A stretch of DNA of 64,000 bases. It comes from Allomuricauda sp. (GTDB lineage Bacteria > Bacteroidota > Bacteroidia > Flavobacteriales > Flavobacteriaceae). Below the pieces are notes generated by a model. It did not search any database. It saw only the letters and a program-made list of their open reading frames with translations, and was not told the origin of the DNA. The position numbers and the translations under genes are program-made. The stretch spans positions 1-64,000 of the forward strand of contig NZ_PABT01000046.1 in the NCBI RefSeq assembly GCF_002699205.1, written 5' to 3'. Of the stretch, positions 35,394-44,795 are shown piece after piece (position 1 is the first letter of the stretch; each line of letters starts with the position of its first letter).

Positions 35394-35702
35394 ATGGACA
35401 AACATAGTTTTAGCACATTATCCGAAGCAGTGAACACCCTCACACAAGAAGGCTACAAAGAAGATTTTGAAGCAGAGGCAACTTGCATTAAGGCCTTGTA
35501 TTCCAAAAAAGAATACCAGCCGAAAGAACTAAAAGTTATTGATTCTTATCGTTTTGAAGGAATGACAAATCCCAGTGATGAATCCGTAGTGTTCACCATT
35601 GAGGCCAATGATGGCACCAAAGGCACTTTGGTAATGTCCTATGGTGCATCAACTGCCCAGAACGAGGAACTCATTCAGCAGATTCCATGCAAAAAGAACT
35701 GA
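35394..35702 (+). CDS. conserved Bacteroidota small protein of unknown function
   Basis: The 102-residue protein resembles a family in Bacteroidota databases that is often mislabelled 'phosphoribosylpyrophosphate synthetase'. Recognisable elements are FSTLSEAVNTLTQEGYKEDF and SYRFEGMTNPSDESVVFTI. No PRPP-binding motif is present, so that label should not be used. It follows the HemG-like gene closely. Its stop codon directly abuts the stop of the convergent oxygenase gene. Confidence 0.65.
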   Translation: MDKHSFSTLSEAVNTLTQEGYKEDFEAEATCIKALYSKKEYQPKELKVIDSYRFEGMTNPSDESVVFTIEANDGTKGTLVMSYGASTAQNEELIQQIPCKKN

Positions 35703-36332
35703 TCAAACAAACAGTTTCCCCACTGATGAGGGCTGGTACAGTAGCCAACCGGTAAGGCTGAACCTACTTTTGTGGGCTTCCAGCACGGCATGGGGTACTT
35801 CTGCACTTTTGAACAATACGCAACGGGCGGCAATAGGTTCTACCAGAAAACTTGTACCATCCTTTTCAAAAATTTCCAGTTCGCCACCATCACCATGTTT
35901 CCAATTATCATTTAAATAGATGATCATGGAAATCATGCGGTTGTTCCGGTTTTCGAACTGATCTAAATGCTTGTCATAATGCCCTCCCGAAGGATAGTGG
36001 GCCAAGTGAAACTCATATCCCGACAAACTCAGGTAGCAATATCGATTAAAGATATGGATGGTCTCGTCCAAGAGCTTCCAAAACATTTCCAACTGGACAT
36101 CTCGTTTTCTGTCCAACCAATAGGTGAAATCACCCCGAATCCTGCTATCGATTTGATTATGGGAATGGGCTCCTATTCCAGCTTCCTTGAAATTGGGCAG
36201 TTTACCAAGAAAAAAAGATTTGATTTCGGTATACAGTTGGCCCCGAAGAAAATTATTGATGATCACATAATCCTTACTGGAGATGTCGTCCATCCAGGAC
36301 AACCAATCCTCCAAACCGTGGTAGGCATTCAA
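35703..36332 (-). CDS. 2-oxoglutarate/Fe(II)-dependent oxygenase
   Basis: The 209-residue protein has the jelly-roll oxygenase pattern. Iron ligands are in GGHYDKHLDQ (His-x-Asp) and in EVPHAVLEAHKSRFSLTGW (distal His, with Arg-x-Ser for 2-oxoglutarate). It is of the prolyl-hydroxylase-like (P4Hc) type and its target is unknown. It is monocistronic on the minus strand. Confidence 0.85.
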   Translation of the reverse strand: MNAYHGLEDWLSWMDDISSKDYVIINNFLRGQLYTEIKSFFLGKLPNFKEAGIGAHSHNQIDSRIRGDFTYWLDRKRDVQLEMFWKLLDETIHIFNRYCYLSLSGYEFHLAHYPSGGHYDKHLDQFENRNNRMISMIIYLNDNWKHGDGGELEIFEKDGTSFLVEPIAARCVLFKSAEVPHAVLEAHKSRFSLTGWLLYQPSSVGKLFV

Positions 36333-36428
36333 TGTTTCAAAAATGTGTTCGAATATTTAAAACCGAAAATCAAATTCCCCTTTCAACTATGAAAATTATA
36401 ACTTTGAGGACAATAAATTCAAATTTAA

Positions 36429-36671
36429 ATGATTCTTTTTTTTGGAACCCGACCCGGCAAAAAGGAAACCAAAGTACTCCCGAACGTAACTTGCCCTTAT
36501 TGTAACCAAACCGGCACCTTGACCGTGGTGTCACAACCCAATTACGCCCATTTGTTCTGGATTCCCATTTTCACCATCAACAATATTCGCTACGCCGAAT
36601 GTTCGCATTGTAAAAAAATATACTACAAAGACGAGTTTACCCCAGAAATGGAGCAGGCTTTATCCAAATAA
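36429..36671 (+). CDS. small zinc-ribbon protein
   Basis: The 80-residue protein has two CxxC knuckles (CPYC near residue 22, CSHC near 58), a rubredoxin-like zinc ribbon. FFGTRPGKKE at the N-terminus and the hydrophobic middle (HLFWIPIFTINN) match a family of short Bacteroidota proteins. The function is unknown. A terminator follows. Confidence 0.8.
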   Translation: MILFFGTRPGKKETKVLPNVTCPYCNQTGTLTVVSQPNYAHLFWIPIFTINNIRYAECSHCKKIYYKDEFTPEMEQALSK

Positions 36672-36705
36672 AAAAACGGCTAGGGCAATCCTGACCGTTT
36701 TTTTT
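36671..36705 (+). terminator. intrinsic terminator after the zinc-ribbon gene
   Basis: AAAAACGG and CCGTTTTT arms with imperfect inner pairing (mismatches at the base of the loop) are followed by a long T-run. It may act bidirectionally for the convergent outer-membrane protein gene. Confidence 0.6.
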
Positions 36706-36723
36706 GTGCAAAAATCAGAATGG

Positions 36724-37794
36724 TCAAATATCGAACCGAAGGCCCAGTGATATATTGTTCTGTTTTACCTCTGCATCTTTAAAAATTGGGTTTAGATCAT
36801 ATTTCAAGTAGAGAAGCACCCCATCAAACCCCATATATCCACTCACACCATAAATAAGGTCACTGCTGTTATAATCCCTTTTCAGTTTATCCTTGACATT
36901 TTCGCCGTCCCGGTTGTATTTTAATTTTTGACGGGTTCCCAAATTAAAGCCTCCATATCCGCCAAAACCAATCCTAAACTGATCTCTTATCGAGTAACGG
37001 ATAGTGCGCTCTGTCTTCCTTAACCTAGAAGGACCTACTTCAAAATGTATTGGAAAAACAAGATTGTCCATTCTAAATTTGGATTTATCCAAATCATACT
37101 CGAACTCTTCCAATACGGTCTGATCTCCTTCTTGTACAAATATTCTGTTTCCATCAGGTTTCAATCCATTGAATTGAAATGAAAATCCATAGTTGAAACG
37201 CAACCAGTTGGAGTTTCTAAAAACCCTTGTTCTCCATTGCCATCCCATTTCAAAAAAACGGCTTCCGCCAATTTTATATGGTGATTCATCCAATGATTGT
37301 CCTTCGATCAAGGCATTGTTCAACCCAACGGCGAACACAAAATCAGAATATGTGCGTCTATCGTACTTGATGTACTTTTTATTTTTTTTGGAATTAAAGG
37401 TAATGGCCGGTTTGCCATCTATGCTCACATCAATCCGCATTTTTCTACTTTCCAGCGAATCATTCTCGCTCAAGACCAGCACTTCACCTTTATTGCGCTC
37501 CAACAACGCAATTCTGTTCTCAATAATGGCTATACGATTTTCAATGTTCAAGGCTCTTTGTTTTGCCGCATCCTCTTTTAATGTTCTGGCTTCGGTTTCA
37601 GAGATATCACCTCGCTCCAACCGTCGGTTGATGTCCCTGACCTCGAACTTAAGTGCTTCTTTTTCTTGCTCAATGATATGTTGCTTTTCAATTTTTAAAG
37701 CTTCGATCTTCTTTTGATAGTCCTCTTGTCCAAAAACGACTTGTGAAACAAGGAACAAGAATAAAATTGCTGAATAAAATGTAATTGTCTTCAT
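36724..37794 (-). CDS. outer-membrane-like protein with N-terminal coiled coil
   Basis: The 356-residue protein has a signal peptide (ITFYSAILFLFLVSQVVFG, then Gln), a long charged coiled coil (about 25-105, rich in Glu, Lys, Arg and Ile), and a C-terminal part with alternating hydrophobic strands ending in LGLRFDI, a typical outer-membrane beta-barrel end. It is the third gene after a sigma factor and an anti-sigma-like protein, so it may be the envelope target of that system. No known family name is given. Confidence 0.65.
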   Translation of the reverse strand: MKTITFYSAILFLFLVSQVVFGQEDYQKKIEALKIEKQHIIEQEKEALKFEVRDINRRLERGDISETEARTLKEDAAKQRALNIENRIAIIENRIALLERNKGEVLVLSENDSLESRKMRIDVSIDGKPAITFNSKKNKKYIKYDRRTYSDFVFAVGLNNALIEGQSLDESPYKIGGSRFFEMGWQWRTRVFRNSNWLRFNYGFSFQFNGLKPDGNRIFVQEGDQTVLEEFEYDLDKSKFRMDNLVFPIHFEVGPSRLRKTERTIRYSIRDQFRIGFGGYGGFNLGTRQKLKYNRDGENVKDKLKRDYNSSDLIYGVSGYMGFDGVLLYLKYDLNPIFKDAEVKQNNISLGLRFDI

Positions 37795-37821
37795 GATTGT
37801 TTTGGATTATAAACCTCCCTT

Positions 37822-37846
37822 CTTCCCGCCCATCTTGGACGGGAAG
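37822..37846 (-). other. intercistronic hairpin
   Basis: CTTCCCGTCC and GGGCGGGAAG form a 10-bp stem (one G-U pair) in the spacer between the anti-sigma-like gene and the barrel gene. No T-run follows, so it more likely affects mRNA stability or partial read-through than full termination. Confidence 0.45.
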
Positions 37847-37879
37847 TTTTTGAAGGTTTGTTTTGATTGATGAATATTT

Positions 37880-38614
37880 TTATTCGTTTCGGTCTGCCAC
37901 TGCCGTACGTAGTTTCAAGTAACCCGATTTCAGGGCATCAAAGATCTGGTCGCGGAACGATTCGTCCAGCTCATCCTCCACCTCGGCCAATAAGGACATC
38001 GCATCTACCGACCCTGTTGGGGAGAACAATTTATCGGTTAAAATCTGTCGTTGTGCCGCCCGCAATAACGAATCCACCTCGGCATCGGAAACATCTTGTT
38101 GCAAACTTTCCATTTGCTGTACCTGGGCCACGACTTCTTCTACTTTTTGGGCAATCAACTTATCCGAATTTATTTTAACCTCGTCACGCAATGGCTGTTG
38201 TACCTTTTGATCGGCAACAACCGTATTCAATATTGATTGCTTGGGAACAAATTCTTCCTTTCTTTCAGATATTTTGGTTTCAGTCTCAATTTCCACAACA
38301 TCTATTTGCCCATCCTCATCGGTTTCCATAATACCTTTATCCTCGGGCAGCTGGTTCTGTTTTTCCGTCTTTGTCCCTGTTTCCACCACCTTAATTTGCT
38401 CCACTTCAAGATTATCTTTTGTATAAAAGAAAACCGACACCAATACGATGCCCACAATACTTGCCGCTATGGCATAGGGGAACCAAGCATACCTTTTCCT
38501 TGATGATGGTTCTTGGACCTGTGATACAATTTTATCCCAAGCATCAGCAGAAGGGGCTATGGTTCGCTCCTCCAATTTTTCCTTGATATGTTTTTCCAAC
38601 TTATCCATATCCAT
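37880..38614 (-). CDS. putative anti-sigma factor
   Basis: The 244-residue protein has a cytosolic N-terminus (HIKEKLEERTIAPSADAWDK) and one membrane span (AIAASIVGIVLVSVFFY, about 49-65), then a charged periplasmic region. This N-terminal motif and topology are common in Bacteroidota anti-sigma-like proteins. It overlaps the sigma gene by one base (TAATG). Binding to that sigma factor is inferred from position. Confidence 0.7.
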   Translation of the reverse strand: MDMDKLEKHIKEKLEERTIAPSADAWDKIVSQVQEPSSRKRYAWFPYAIAASIVGIVLVSVFFYTKDNLEVEQIKVVETGTKTEKQNQLPEDKGIMETDEDGQIDVVEIETETKISERKEEFVPKQSILNTVVADQKVQQPLRDEVKINSDKLIAQKVEEVVAQVQQMESLQQDVSDAEVDSLLRAAQRQILTDKLFSPTGSVDAMSLLAEVEDELDESFRDQIFDALKSGYLKLRTAVADRNE

Positions 38615-39189
38615 TATTTTTTAATGCCCGACTTTGATTTGGGCGACATCCCCCTTAAACTTAAATTCTCTTGAAGCAACTTCCTTGCCTTGAACAATTG
38701 GGATTTTGAGGTTCCTTCGGAAATCTCCAACATCTCTGATATTTCCTTATGTCCGTAGCCTTCAATGGCATGGAGCAAAAACACCGTTTTGTAACCTTCG
38801 GGCAGCTCGTCAATGAGGTGTTGCACATACTCAACATCCAACAGACCTTCATGTACCGATACCATATCACCTCCCGTTTCCAAAATATCATCATCATAGA
38901 CCACGAACTGTCTTTTGCGCAAATATGAAATGCTTTCCCTGACCATAATGGCCCTGATCCAACCTTCAAAGCTTCCTTTGCCCTGAAAAGAACTTAGGTG
39001 CTTAAACACCTTGACAAAACCATTGATCATAACATCCTCTGCAAAATGAAGATCCTTGATGTATTGTCTGCAAACCCCTAGCATTTTGGGTGAAAACCTA
39101 TCGTACAGTAATTTCTGGGCCTGTCTATCCCTTTTGATCGCCTTTTTGATCAGTTGTTTTTCGTTGCTATGTAGCGTGATGATCTTCAA
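38614..39189 (-). CDS. ECF-type RNA polymerase sigma factor
   Basis: The 191-residue sigma factor has region 2 (DRQAQKLLYDRFSPKMLGVC, ... DLHFAEDVMINGFVKVFKHL) and region 4 (LPEGYKTVFLLHAIEGYGHKE, then the helix-turn-helix). Length and lack of region 1/3 place it with ECF sigmas. It drives, presumably, its own operon with the anti-sigma and the barrel protein. Confidence 0.92.
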   Translation of the reverse strand: MKIITLHSNEKQLIKKAIKRDRQAQKLLYDRFSPKMLGVCRQYIKDLHFAEDVMINGFVKVFKHLSSFQGKGSFEGWIRAIMVRESISYLRKRQFVVYDDDILETGGDMVSVHEGLLDVEYVQHLIDELPEGYKTVFLLHAIEGYGHKEISEMLEISEGTSKSQLFKARKLLQENLSLRGMSPKSKSGIKK

Positions 39190-39299
39190 AAGTTTGGTTT
39201 ACAAAGGTGCTTCTGTTTTAATAGACGGGATATAAACACAAATCGTTGCCTGAAAAATAAAATTTTTCAGTATTTTACTGATTTACTGGTTCTTACATC

Positions 39300-40274
39300 C
39301 TATTTTTTTCGGTCCACTACGTAGTTGACCATAAATATGAGGGAGTTTTTATATGCTGAATCGGGATAATTGTCCAAAATGGCCAAGGCTTGGTCCTTGA
39401 ACTCCAACATTTTGGTCACTGCATATTCAAGACCACCTTTTTGCTTGACATAGGCGATTACCTCTTTCACCCGTTTCTTGTCCTTGTTGTGCTTTTTAAT
39501 GGAATTGATCAACCACTTCTTCTTTTCCTTGTCGCTATTGTTCAAAGCGTAGATCAAGGGAAGGGTCATTTTTTGTTCCTTGATATCGATTCCAGTTGGT
39601 TTTCCGATTTTTTCCGCCCCATAATCAAACAAGTCATCCTTTATCTGAAAGGCCATTCCACAAAGCTCCCCGAATTTCCTGAATGTTTCCACTTCCTCCG
39701 AATCTGGGCGAACGGAGCAGGCTCCCATACTACAACAAGCGGCAATCAACGTTGCGGTTTTCTGGCGAATGATGTCGTAGTACACCTCTTCCGTAATATC
39801 CAAAAGGCGTGCTTTTTCAATTTGAAGCAACTCACCTTCACTCATATCCCGTACAGCATTGGAAATAATATGGAGCAGATCATAATCTTTGTTTTCCAAA
39901 GAAACCAATAATCCTTTCGAGAAAAGAAAATCCCCGACCAAAACGGCGATTTTGTTCTTCCACAATGCATTGATGGAGAAAAAGCCTCTACGTTTGTTGC
40001 TGTCGTCCACCACATCGTCGTGCACTAAACTGGCCGTGTGGATCAATTCAATTATGGAAGCTCCGGTATAAGTACGTTCATTGACTTCTCCGTTCAATAA
40101 TTTGGCGGTGAGGAACACGAACATAGGGCGCATCTGCTTTCCCTTTCTATTTACGATGTAATAGGTTATCCTATTGAACAGTGCTACTTTAGAGGACATG
40201 GATTTGAAGAATTTCTCCTCAAAAAGCTGCATCTCGTTTTCAATGGGTTCCCTTATCTGCGAAACGATTTTCAA
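39300..40274 (-). CDS. polyprenyl diphosphate synthase
   Basis: This 324-residue prenyltransferase has both Asp-rich motifs, VHDDVVDDSNKRRG (about 86-99) and IKDDLFDYGAEKIG (about 215-230), so it condenses isoprenyl units into a long chain. It probably supplies the side chain of menaquinone or the carrier lipid. Chain length cannot be read with certainty. It is the only gene between the sigma operon and rlmN, and a 192-bp spacer separates it from the rlmN end. Confidence 0.92.
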   Translation of the reverse strand: MKIVSQIREPIENEMQLFEEKFFKSMSSKVALFNRITYYIVNRKGKQMRPMFVFLTAKLLNGEVNERTYTGASIIELIHTASLVHDDVVDDSNKRRGFFSINALWKNKIAVLVGDFLFSKGLLVSLENKDYDLLHIISNAVRDMSEGELLQIEKARLLDITEEVYYDIIRQKTATLIAACCSMGACSVRPDSEEVETFRKFGELCGMAFQIKDDLFDYGAEKIGKPTGIDIKEQKMTLPLIYALNNSDKEKKKWLINSIKKHNKDKKRVKEVIAYVKQKGGLEYAVTKMLEFKDQALAILDNYPDSAYKNSLIFMVNYVVDRKK

Positions 40275-40466
40275 CGTAACGGTTTGGTGTTTGGTTTTGA
40301 ATCCCTAAAAGTAGGGAAAATGCAAGAGTTGTTGGAATGAAATCGAAGTTTTAAGATACAGTTCTAAAAGTATCGATGATTTACACCTGAAAAGGGTACA
40401 TATCGAAGGGGGAAGAAAATAGATAAAAGGTCTACTATTGGTATAGGTCATTGAATTATTGAACAT

Positions 40467-41510
40467 CTAACTTTTATTGGCCAATTGTCCACAGGCTGCA
40501 TCAATATCCTTCCCACGGGATCTACGCACAGTTACGGTGATACCATTCTTTTCCAAAGTGTTTTGGTACATTTCAACGGCTATATTGGATGCCTGCTGAA
40601 AATCGCCATCATCAATAGGGTTATATTCAATGATATTTACTTTGGAGGGTGCAAATTTGCAAAATTTCACGAGCGCATCAGCAGCTTCTTGCGTATCATT
40701 GATTCCTTTCCAAACCACATATTCGTAGGTTATCCTGTTCTTGGTCTTACTGTACCAATATTCCAGGGCTTCCCTTAAATCTTTCAGTGGGAACGTGGAA
40801 TTAAAGGGCATTATGGAAGTTCTTACCTCATCGATGGCGGAATGCAGGGAAACGGCCAAACCGAACTTCACCTCTTCATCTGCCATTTTTCTGATCATTT
40901 TGGGAACACCGGAAGTAGAAACCACAATTCGTTTTGGGGACATGCCCAAGCCTTCGGGAGAAGTAATCTTATCGATGGCTTTCAATACATTATTGTAGTT
41001 CATCAAAGGTTCTCCCATACCCATAAATACGATGTTGCTCAGCGGACGATCAAAGTATAATCTGCTTTCGTTATCTATGGCCACTACTTGATCATAGATC
41101 TCATCAGGGTTTAAGTTCCGCATGCGCTTTAGACGGGCTGTTGCACAGAACCTACAATCCAAACTGCATCCTACCTGACTGGACACGCAAGCCGTGGTAC
41201 GGGTTTCTGTAGGGATCAAAACGGATTCGACAATCAATCCATCGTGCAAACGCACTGCATTTTTGATGGTACCGTCCGAACTGCGCTGCATTTGGTCCAC
41301 CCGAATGTGGTTGATCACAAAATTATCTTCCAGCATTTTACGGGTTTCCTTGGAAATGTTGGTCATGGCATCAAAATCGTGGGCAGATTTCTGCCACAGC
41401 CATTCGTAGACCTGATTGCCACGAAATGCCTTATCACCCTGCTCCACAAAAAACTGACGAAGCTGCTCCTTGGTCAATGCCCGTATGTCCTTTTTATTGA
41501 TTTCCACCAT
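40467..41510 (-). CDS. rlmN: 23S rRNA (adenine-2503-C2)-methyltransferase
   Basis: RlmN is a radical SAM enzyme that methylates A2503 of 23S rRNA and some tRNAs. The 347-residue protein carries the cluster motif CSLDCRFC (Cys115, 119, 122) and the C-terminal catalytic Cys in DAACGQL (about residue 341). The length matches the family. It is preceded by a strong terminator that separates it from queA. Confidence 0.96.
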   Translation of the reverse strand: MVEINKKDIRALTKEQLRQFFVEQGDKAFRGNQVYEWLWQKSAHDFDAMTNISKETRKMLEDNFVINHIRVDQMQRSSDGTIKNAVRLHDGLIVESVLIPTETRTTACVSSQVGCSLDCRFCATARLKRMRNLNPDEIYDQVVAIDNESRLYFDRPLSNIVFMGMGEPLMNYNNVLKAIDKITSPEGLGMSPKRIVVSTSGVPKMIRKMADEEVKFGLAVSLHSAIDEVRTSIMPFNSTFPLKDLREALEYWYSKTKNRITYEYVVWKGINDTQEAADALVKFCKFAPSKVNIIEYNPIDDGDFQQASNIAVEMYQNTLEKNGITVTVRRSRGKDIDAACGQLANKS

Positions 41511-41525
41511 TTAAAGATAAGTAAG

Positions 41526-41561
41526 AAAAAATCCCGCCGGCACAAAGCAAACGGGATTTTT
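41526..41561. terminator. bidirectional terminator between rlmN and queA
   Basis: AAAAATCCCG and CGGGATTTTT form a perfect 10-bp stem with A- and T-runs on either side, around a 15-nt loop. On the minus strand it lies between the upstream queA stop and the rlmN start. Confidence 0.7.
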
Positions 41562-41580
41562 CTTCCATTATGTTATGTCT

Positions 41581-42630
41581 TTAGATAATCAACATTGCAT
41601 CTCCGTAGGAATAAAAGCGATATCCTTCCAAAATAGCCTGCTTGTATGCTTTTTTAATAAGGTCGTGACCCGCAAATGCAGAGACCATCATCAATAAAGT
41701 CGATTTTGGCAAGTGGAAGTTGGTAATCATACAGTTTGCGATACTGAATTCGTAGGGTGGGAATATGAACTTATTGGTCCATCCTTCAAACGTATTCAAT
41801 GTGTGTTCGGATGAAACCGCACTTTCCAAGCCTCTCATTACTGTTGTACCCACAGCGCACACTCTTCTCTTATTGGCTTTGGCATTGTTCACGATTTCCG
41901 TGGCTTTTTCGTCGATCACCAGCTCTTCACTGTCCATTTTGTGTTTGGACAAATCCTCTACCTCAACGGGGTTAAAGGTTCCCAAACCTACGTGCAAAGT
42001 GACCTCTGCAAATTCAATTCCTTTGATTTCCAAGCGTTTCAACAAGTGTTTTGAAAAGTGCAAACCTGCGGTCGGGGCCGCAACAGCTCCTTCGTGCTTG
42101 GCATAAATGGTCTGGTAACGTTCCTCGTCTTCCGGGGTAACCTCTCTTTTGATATATTTTGGAAGTGGGGTTTCTCCCAATTCCCTTAGTTTTCTTCTAA
42201 AATCGGTATAGGAACCATCATACAGAAAGCGTAATGTTCTTCCTCTTGATGTGGTATTATCGATTACCTCTGCCACCAAACTTTCATCTTCACCAAAATA
42301 AAGTTTGTTACCTATACGGATTTTCCTTGCCGGATCTACCAACACATCCCAAAGGCGTTGTTCTTGGTTAAGTTCCCTTAGCAAGAAAACCTCGATTCTA
42401 GCACCTGTCTTTTCCTTATTGCCAAAAAGTCTCGCAGGAAATACCTTGGTATTGTTCAAGACCATAACATCGTCTTCTTCGAAGTAATCAACTATGTCTT
42501 TGAACATTTTATGTTCAATTTTTCCCGTATCCCTATGAACCACCATTAATTTGGATTCGTCCCTGTGTTCCGCGGGATATTCTGCCAATAGTTCTTTAGG
42601 CAATTCAAAATTGAAGTTCGATAATTTCAT
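41581..42630 (-). CDS. queA: SAM:tRNA ribosyltransferase-isomerase
   Basis: QueA converts preQ1 in tRNA to epoxyqueuosine. The 349-residue protein shows the family blocks [20 protein letters not shown] at the N-terminus, [35 protein letters not shown] and [19 protein letters not shown]. It is a complete-length gene. It lies 87 bp after aroA on the same strand. Confidence 0.96.
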   Translation of the reverse strand: MKLSNFNFELPKELLAEYPAEHRDESKLMVVHRDTGKIEHKMFKDIVDYFEEDDVMVLNNTKVFPARLFGNKEKTGARIEVFLLRELNQEQRLWDVLVDPARKIRIGNKLYFGEDESLVAEVIDNTTSRGRTLRFLYDGSYTDFRRKLRELGETPLPKYIKREVTPEDEERYQTIYAKHEGAVAAPTAGLHFSKHLLKRLEIKGIEFAEVTLHVGLGTFNPVEVEDLSKHKMDSEELVIDEKATEIVNNAKANKRRVCAVGTTVMRGLESAVSSEHTLNTFEGWTNKFIFPPYEFSIANCMITNFHLPKSTLLMMVSAFAGHDLIKKAYKQAILEGYRFYSYGDAMLII

Positions 42631-42717
42631 GTGGACTTTTTTTCGATTTTTTTAAAGAGGTGCAAATATACGACCTCGCGATAGCGGATGTCAAGTAATT
42701 TGATGATTAAATGTGAT

Positions 42718-43974
42718 TTACAATTCCTCGATGCCGAATCCAAGTATTTTAAGGTCCTTCCAAAAGTCGGGATAGGATTTTGACACCACCTGCGCATCAT
42801 TGACGGCAAAGTCAACTTTAAGGGCCAGTGGGCCGAATGCCATGGCCATTCTGTGATCGTTGTACGTATCCACGGAAACCCCTCCTTTGAGCTGAGCCTG
42901 AGGTGTGAGCGTCAGACTTTCGGAATCAATATCCACCTTTGCGCCAAACTTGCCCAACTCCATTTGAAGTGCAGCCAGACGGTCCGTTTCCTTGATCGGC
43001 AATGTATGCAACCCAGTTAAGTGGCATCCAATTCCAAGGCCCAAACAGGTTACGGCAATGGTCTGAGCGATATCCGGGGCATTGGAAAGGTCATACTTTA
43101 AATTATTGGAACCAACCGCCGTAACTTTTTTAAGATGTATGGTATTACCGGAAAAAGTAGTCTCCACACCAAAATCTTTATAGATTTCTGCCAAAACACT
43201 ATCGCCCTGCAAGGAGTTTTCTTTGTAGGAGGACAATTGGATTTCTGTACCTAGCTCGGACATGGCGGAAATACTATAAAAATAACTGGCCGAGCTCCAA
43301 TCGGATTCGACGACCAAAGTTGTATCATCGACTTTTTGTTTGGGCTTAACCATAATTTTGTTTCCTCCAAAAAATGTCTGCACCCCAATTTGGTCCAAAA
43401 GCGCCAAGGTCATTTTTATGTAGGGCACCGAAGTGATTTTTCCAATTAAATCCAATTCCAAACCATGCTCCAAACTCGGGGCTATCAATAACAAAGCAGA
43501 AATATATTGGCTACTGATGTTGGCCGGAAGTGATACTTGGCTCTTTTCCAATTTTTTCCCAATTATCCTTAATGGTGGATAGCCTTCTTCTTTTTCATAT
43601 TGAATGTCGGCACCAAGTGATCGAAGTGCCTCGACCAATATTTTTATGGGGCGTTCCTGCATGCGTTGCGACCCTGTAAGGGTGACTTGCTTACCATCTT
43701 GGGAAGCGAAATAAGCCGTTAAAAACCGCATGGCCGTTCCTGCATGGTGAATATCCACTACCCCGGACGATTTGGCCAGTCCTTTTTGCATTACCTCCCC
43801 ATCATCAGAATTGGAAAGGTTCTCAATTTTAATGTTCGGGAAAAGGGCCTGCAGCAACAAAGACCGATTCGTTTCACTTTTGGAACCGGTAATTGCAATG
43901 GCTTTTTTAATCTTTTTATCGCGGGGTGCAGAAAGTTGAAGTCTCAATTCGTTACGGTTTGGATGAATTGTCAA
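42718..43974 (-). CDS. aroA: 3-phosphoshikimate 1-carboxyvinyltransferase
   Basis: AroA makes EPSP in the shikimate pathway. The 418-residue protein has the signature GSKSETNRSLLLQALFPN near the start, the HAGTAMRFLTAYFA segment (in place of the usual AGTAMR/T), GSQRMQERPI and the C-terminal DTYNDHRMAMAFGPLAL. Supply of chorismate to the Phe/Tyr operon further right is its link here. Confidence 0.95.
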   Translation of the reverse strand: MTIHPNRNELRLQLSAPRDKKIKKAIAITGSKSETNRSLLLQALFPNIKIENLSNSDDGEVMQKGLAKSSGVVDIHHAGTAMRFLTAYFASQDGKQVTLTGSQRMQERPIKILVEALRSLGADIQYEKEEGYPPLRIIGKKLEKSQVSLPANISSQYISALLLIAPSLEHGLELDLIGKITSVPYIKMTLALLDQIGVQTFFGGNKIMVKPKQKVDDTTLVVESDWSSASYFYSISAMSELGTEIQLSSYKENSLQGDSVLAEIYKDFGVETTFSGNTIHLKKVTAVGSNNLKYDLSNAPDIAQTIAVTCLGLGIGCHLTGLHTLPIKETDRLAALQMELGKFGAKVDIDSESLTLTPQAQLKGGVSVDTYNDHRMAMAFGPLALKVDFAVNDAQVVSKSYPDFWKDLKILGFGIEEL

Positions 43975-44016
43975 AACTAGAAAAAACGCGTCTAAAGTCC
44001 CTTTATGCGGACAACT

Positions 44017-44343
44017 TTATTTAAGCTTTTTGTTATTTTGATGACGGTCGTGATCCCGTTTGGTCTTCAGGTCCAATTTTTTATCAAAAGCTTCTTGCAG
44101 ATTTATTCCTGTCTGGTTGGCCAAACAGAGTACAACGAATACCACATCTGCGAGTTCCTCTCCCAAATCCTTGGACTTATCGGATTCTTTTTCGCTTTGT
44201 TCCCCATACCGTCTCGCAATGATTCTAGCAACTTCCCCGACCTCTTCTGTAAGTTGCGCCATATTGGTAAGTTCGTTAAAGTAGCGGACCCCATGGTTTT
44301 TTATCCATTCGTCTACTGCTTTTTGTGCGTTTTCTATGTTCAT
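44017..44343 (-). CDS. MazG-like nucleotide pyrophosphohydrolase
   Basis: The 108-residue protein has the MazG metal motif ExxE (LTEEVGEVARIIARRYGE, residues about 31-48) and the second acidic pair in DLGEELADVVFVV. It is a single-domain all-alpha NTP pyrophosphatase, likely for house-cleaning of non-canonical nucleotides. It shares one base with the preceding dtd stop and is followed by aroA, 42 bp away. Confidence 0.88.
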   Translation of the reverse strand: MNIENAQKAVDEWIKNHGVRYFNELTNMAQLTEEVGEVARIIARRYGEQSEKESDKSKDLGEELADVVFVVLCLANQTGINLQEAFDKKLDLKTKRDHDRHQNNKKLK

Positions 44344-44795
44344 TATTCCTTATTTTTTGTATCAATCACAATGGTTACGGGGCCATCATTGAGCAGTTCC
44401 ACCTTCATGTCCGCACCAAAAATTCCAGTACCTACTTTTTTCCCAGTTTTTTGCTCCAATACCTTGACAAATTCCTCATATAGTGGAATCGCAACATCTG
44501 GCTTTGCCGCTTTGATGTAGGAAGGTCGGTTCCCTTTTTTGGTCTGGGCGTGGAGTGTAAATTGACTGACCACAATAATATCGCCACCAACATCCATAAC
44601 GGAACGGTTCATAACACCATTCCCATCATTAAAAATTCGAAGGTTGGCAATTTTTTGGGTCAACCACTCAATATCCTCCTTGGCATCGGCATCCTCAACT
44701 CCCAATAACACCAAAAGACCATTCCCAATGGATGAAACTATTTCCCCATCAACTGTTACACTTGCTTTTGAAACTCGTTGTAATACTGTTCTCAT
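44343..44795 (-). CDS. dtd: D-aminoacyl-tRNA deacylase
   Basis: Dtd hydrolyses D-aminoacyl-tRNA. The 150-residue protein has LQRVSKASVTVDGE at the N-terminus, the SQFTLHAQTKKGNRPS motif with Ser-Gln of the active site, and NDGPVTIVID near the C-terminus. It overlaps rsgA by 4 bp. Confidence 0.95.
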   Translation of the reverse strand: MRTVLQRVSKASVTVDGEIVSSIGNGLLVLLGVEDADAKEDIEWLTQKIANLRIFNDGNGVMNRSVMDVGGDIIVVSQFTLHAQTKKGNRPSYIKAAKPDVAIPLYEEFVKVLEQKTGKKVGTGIFGADMKVELLNDGPVTIVIDTKNKE

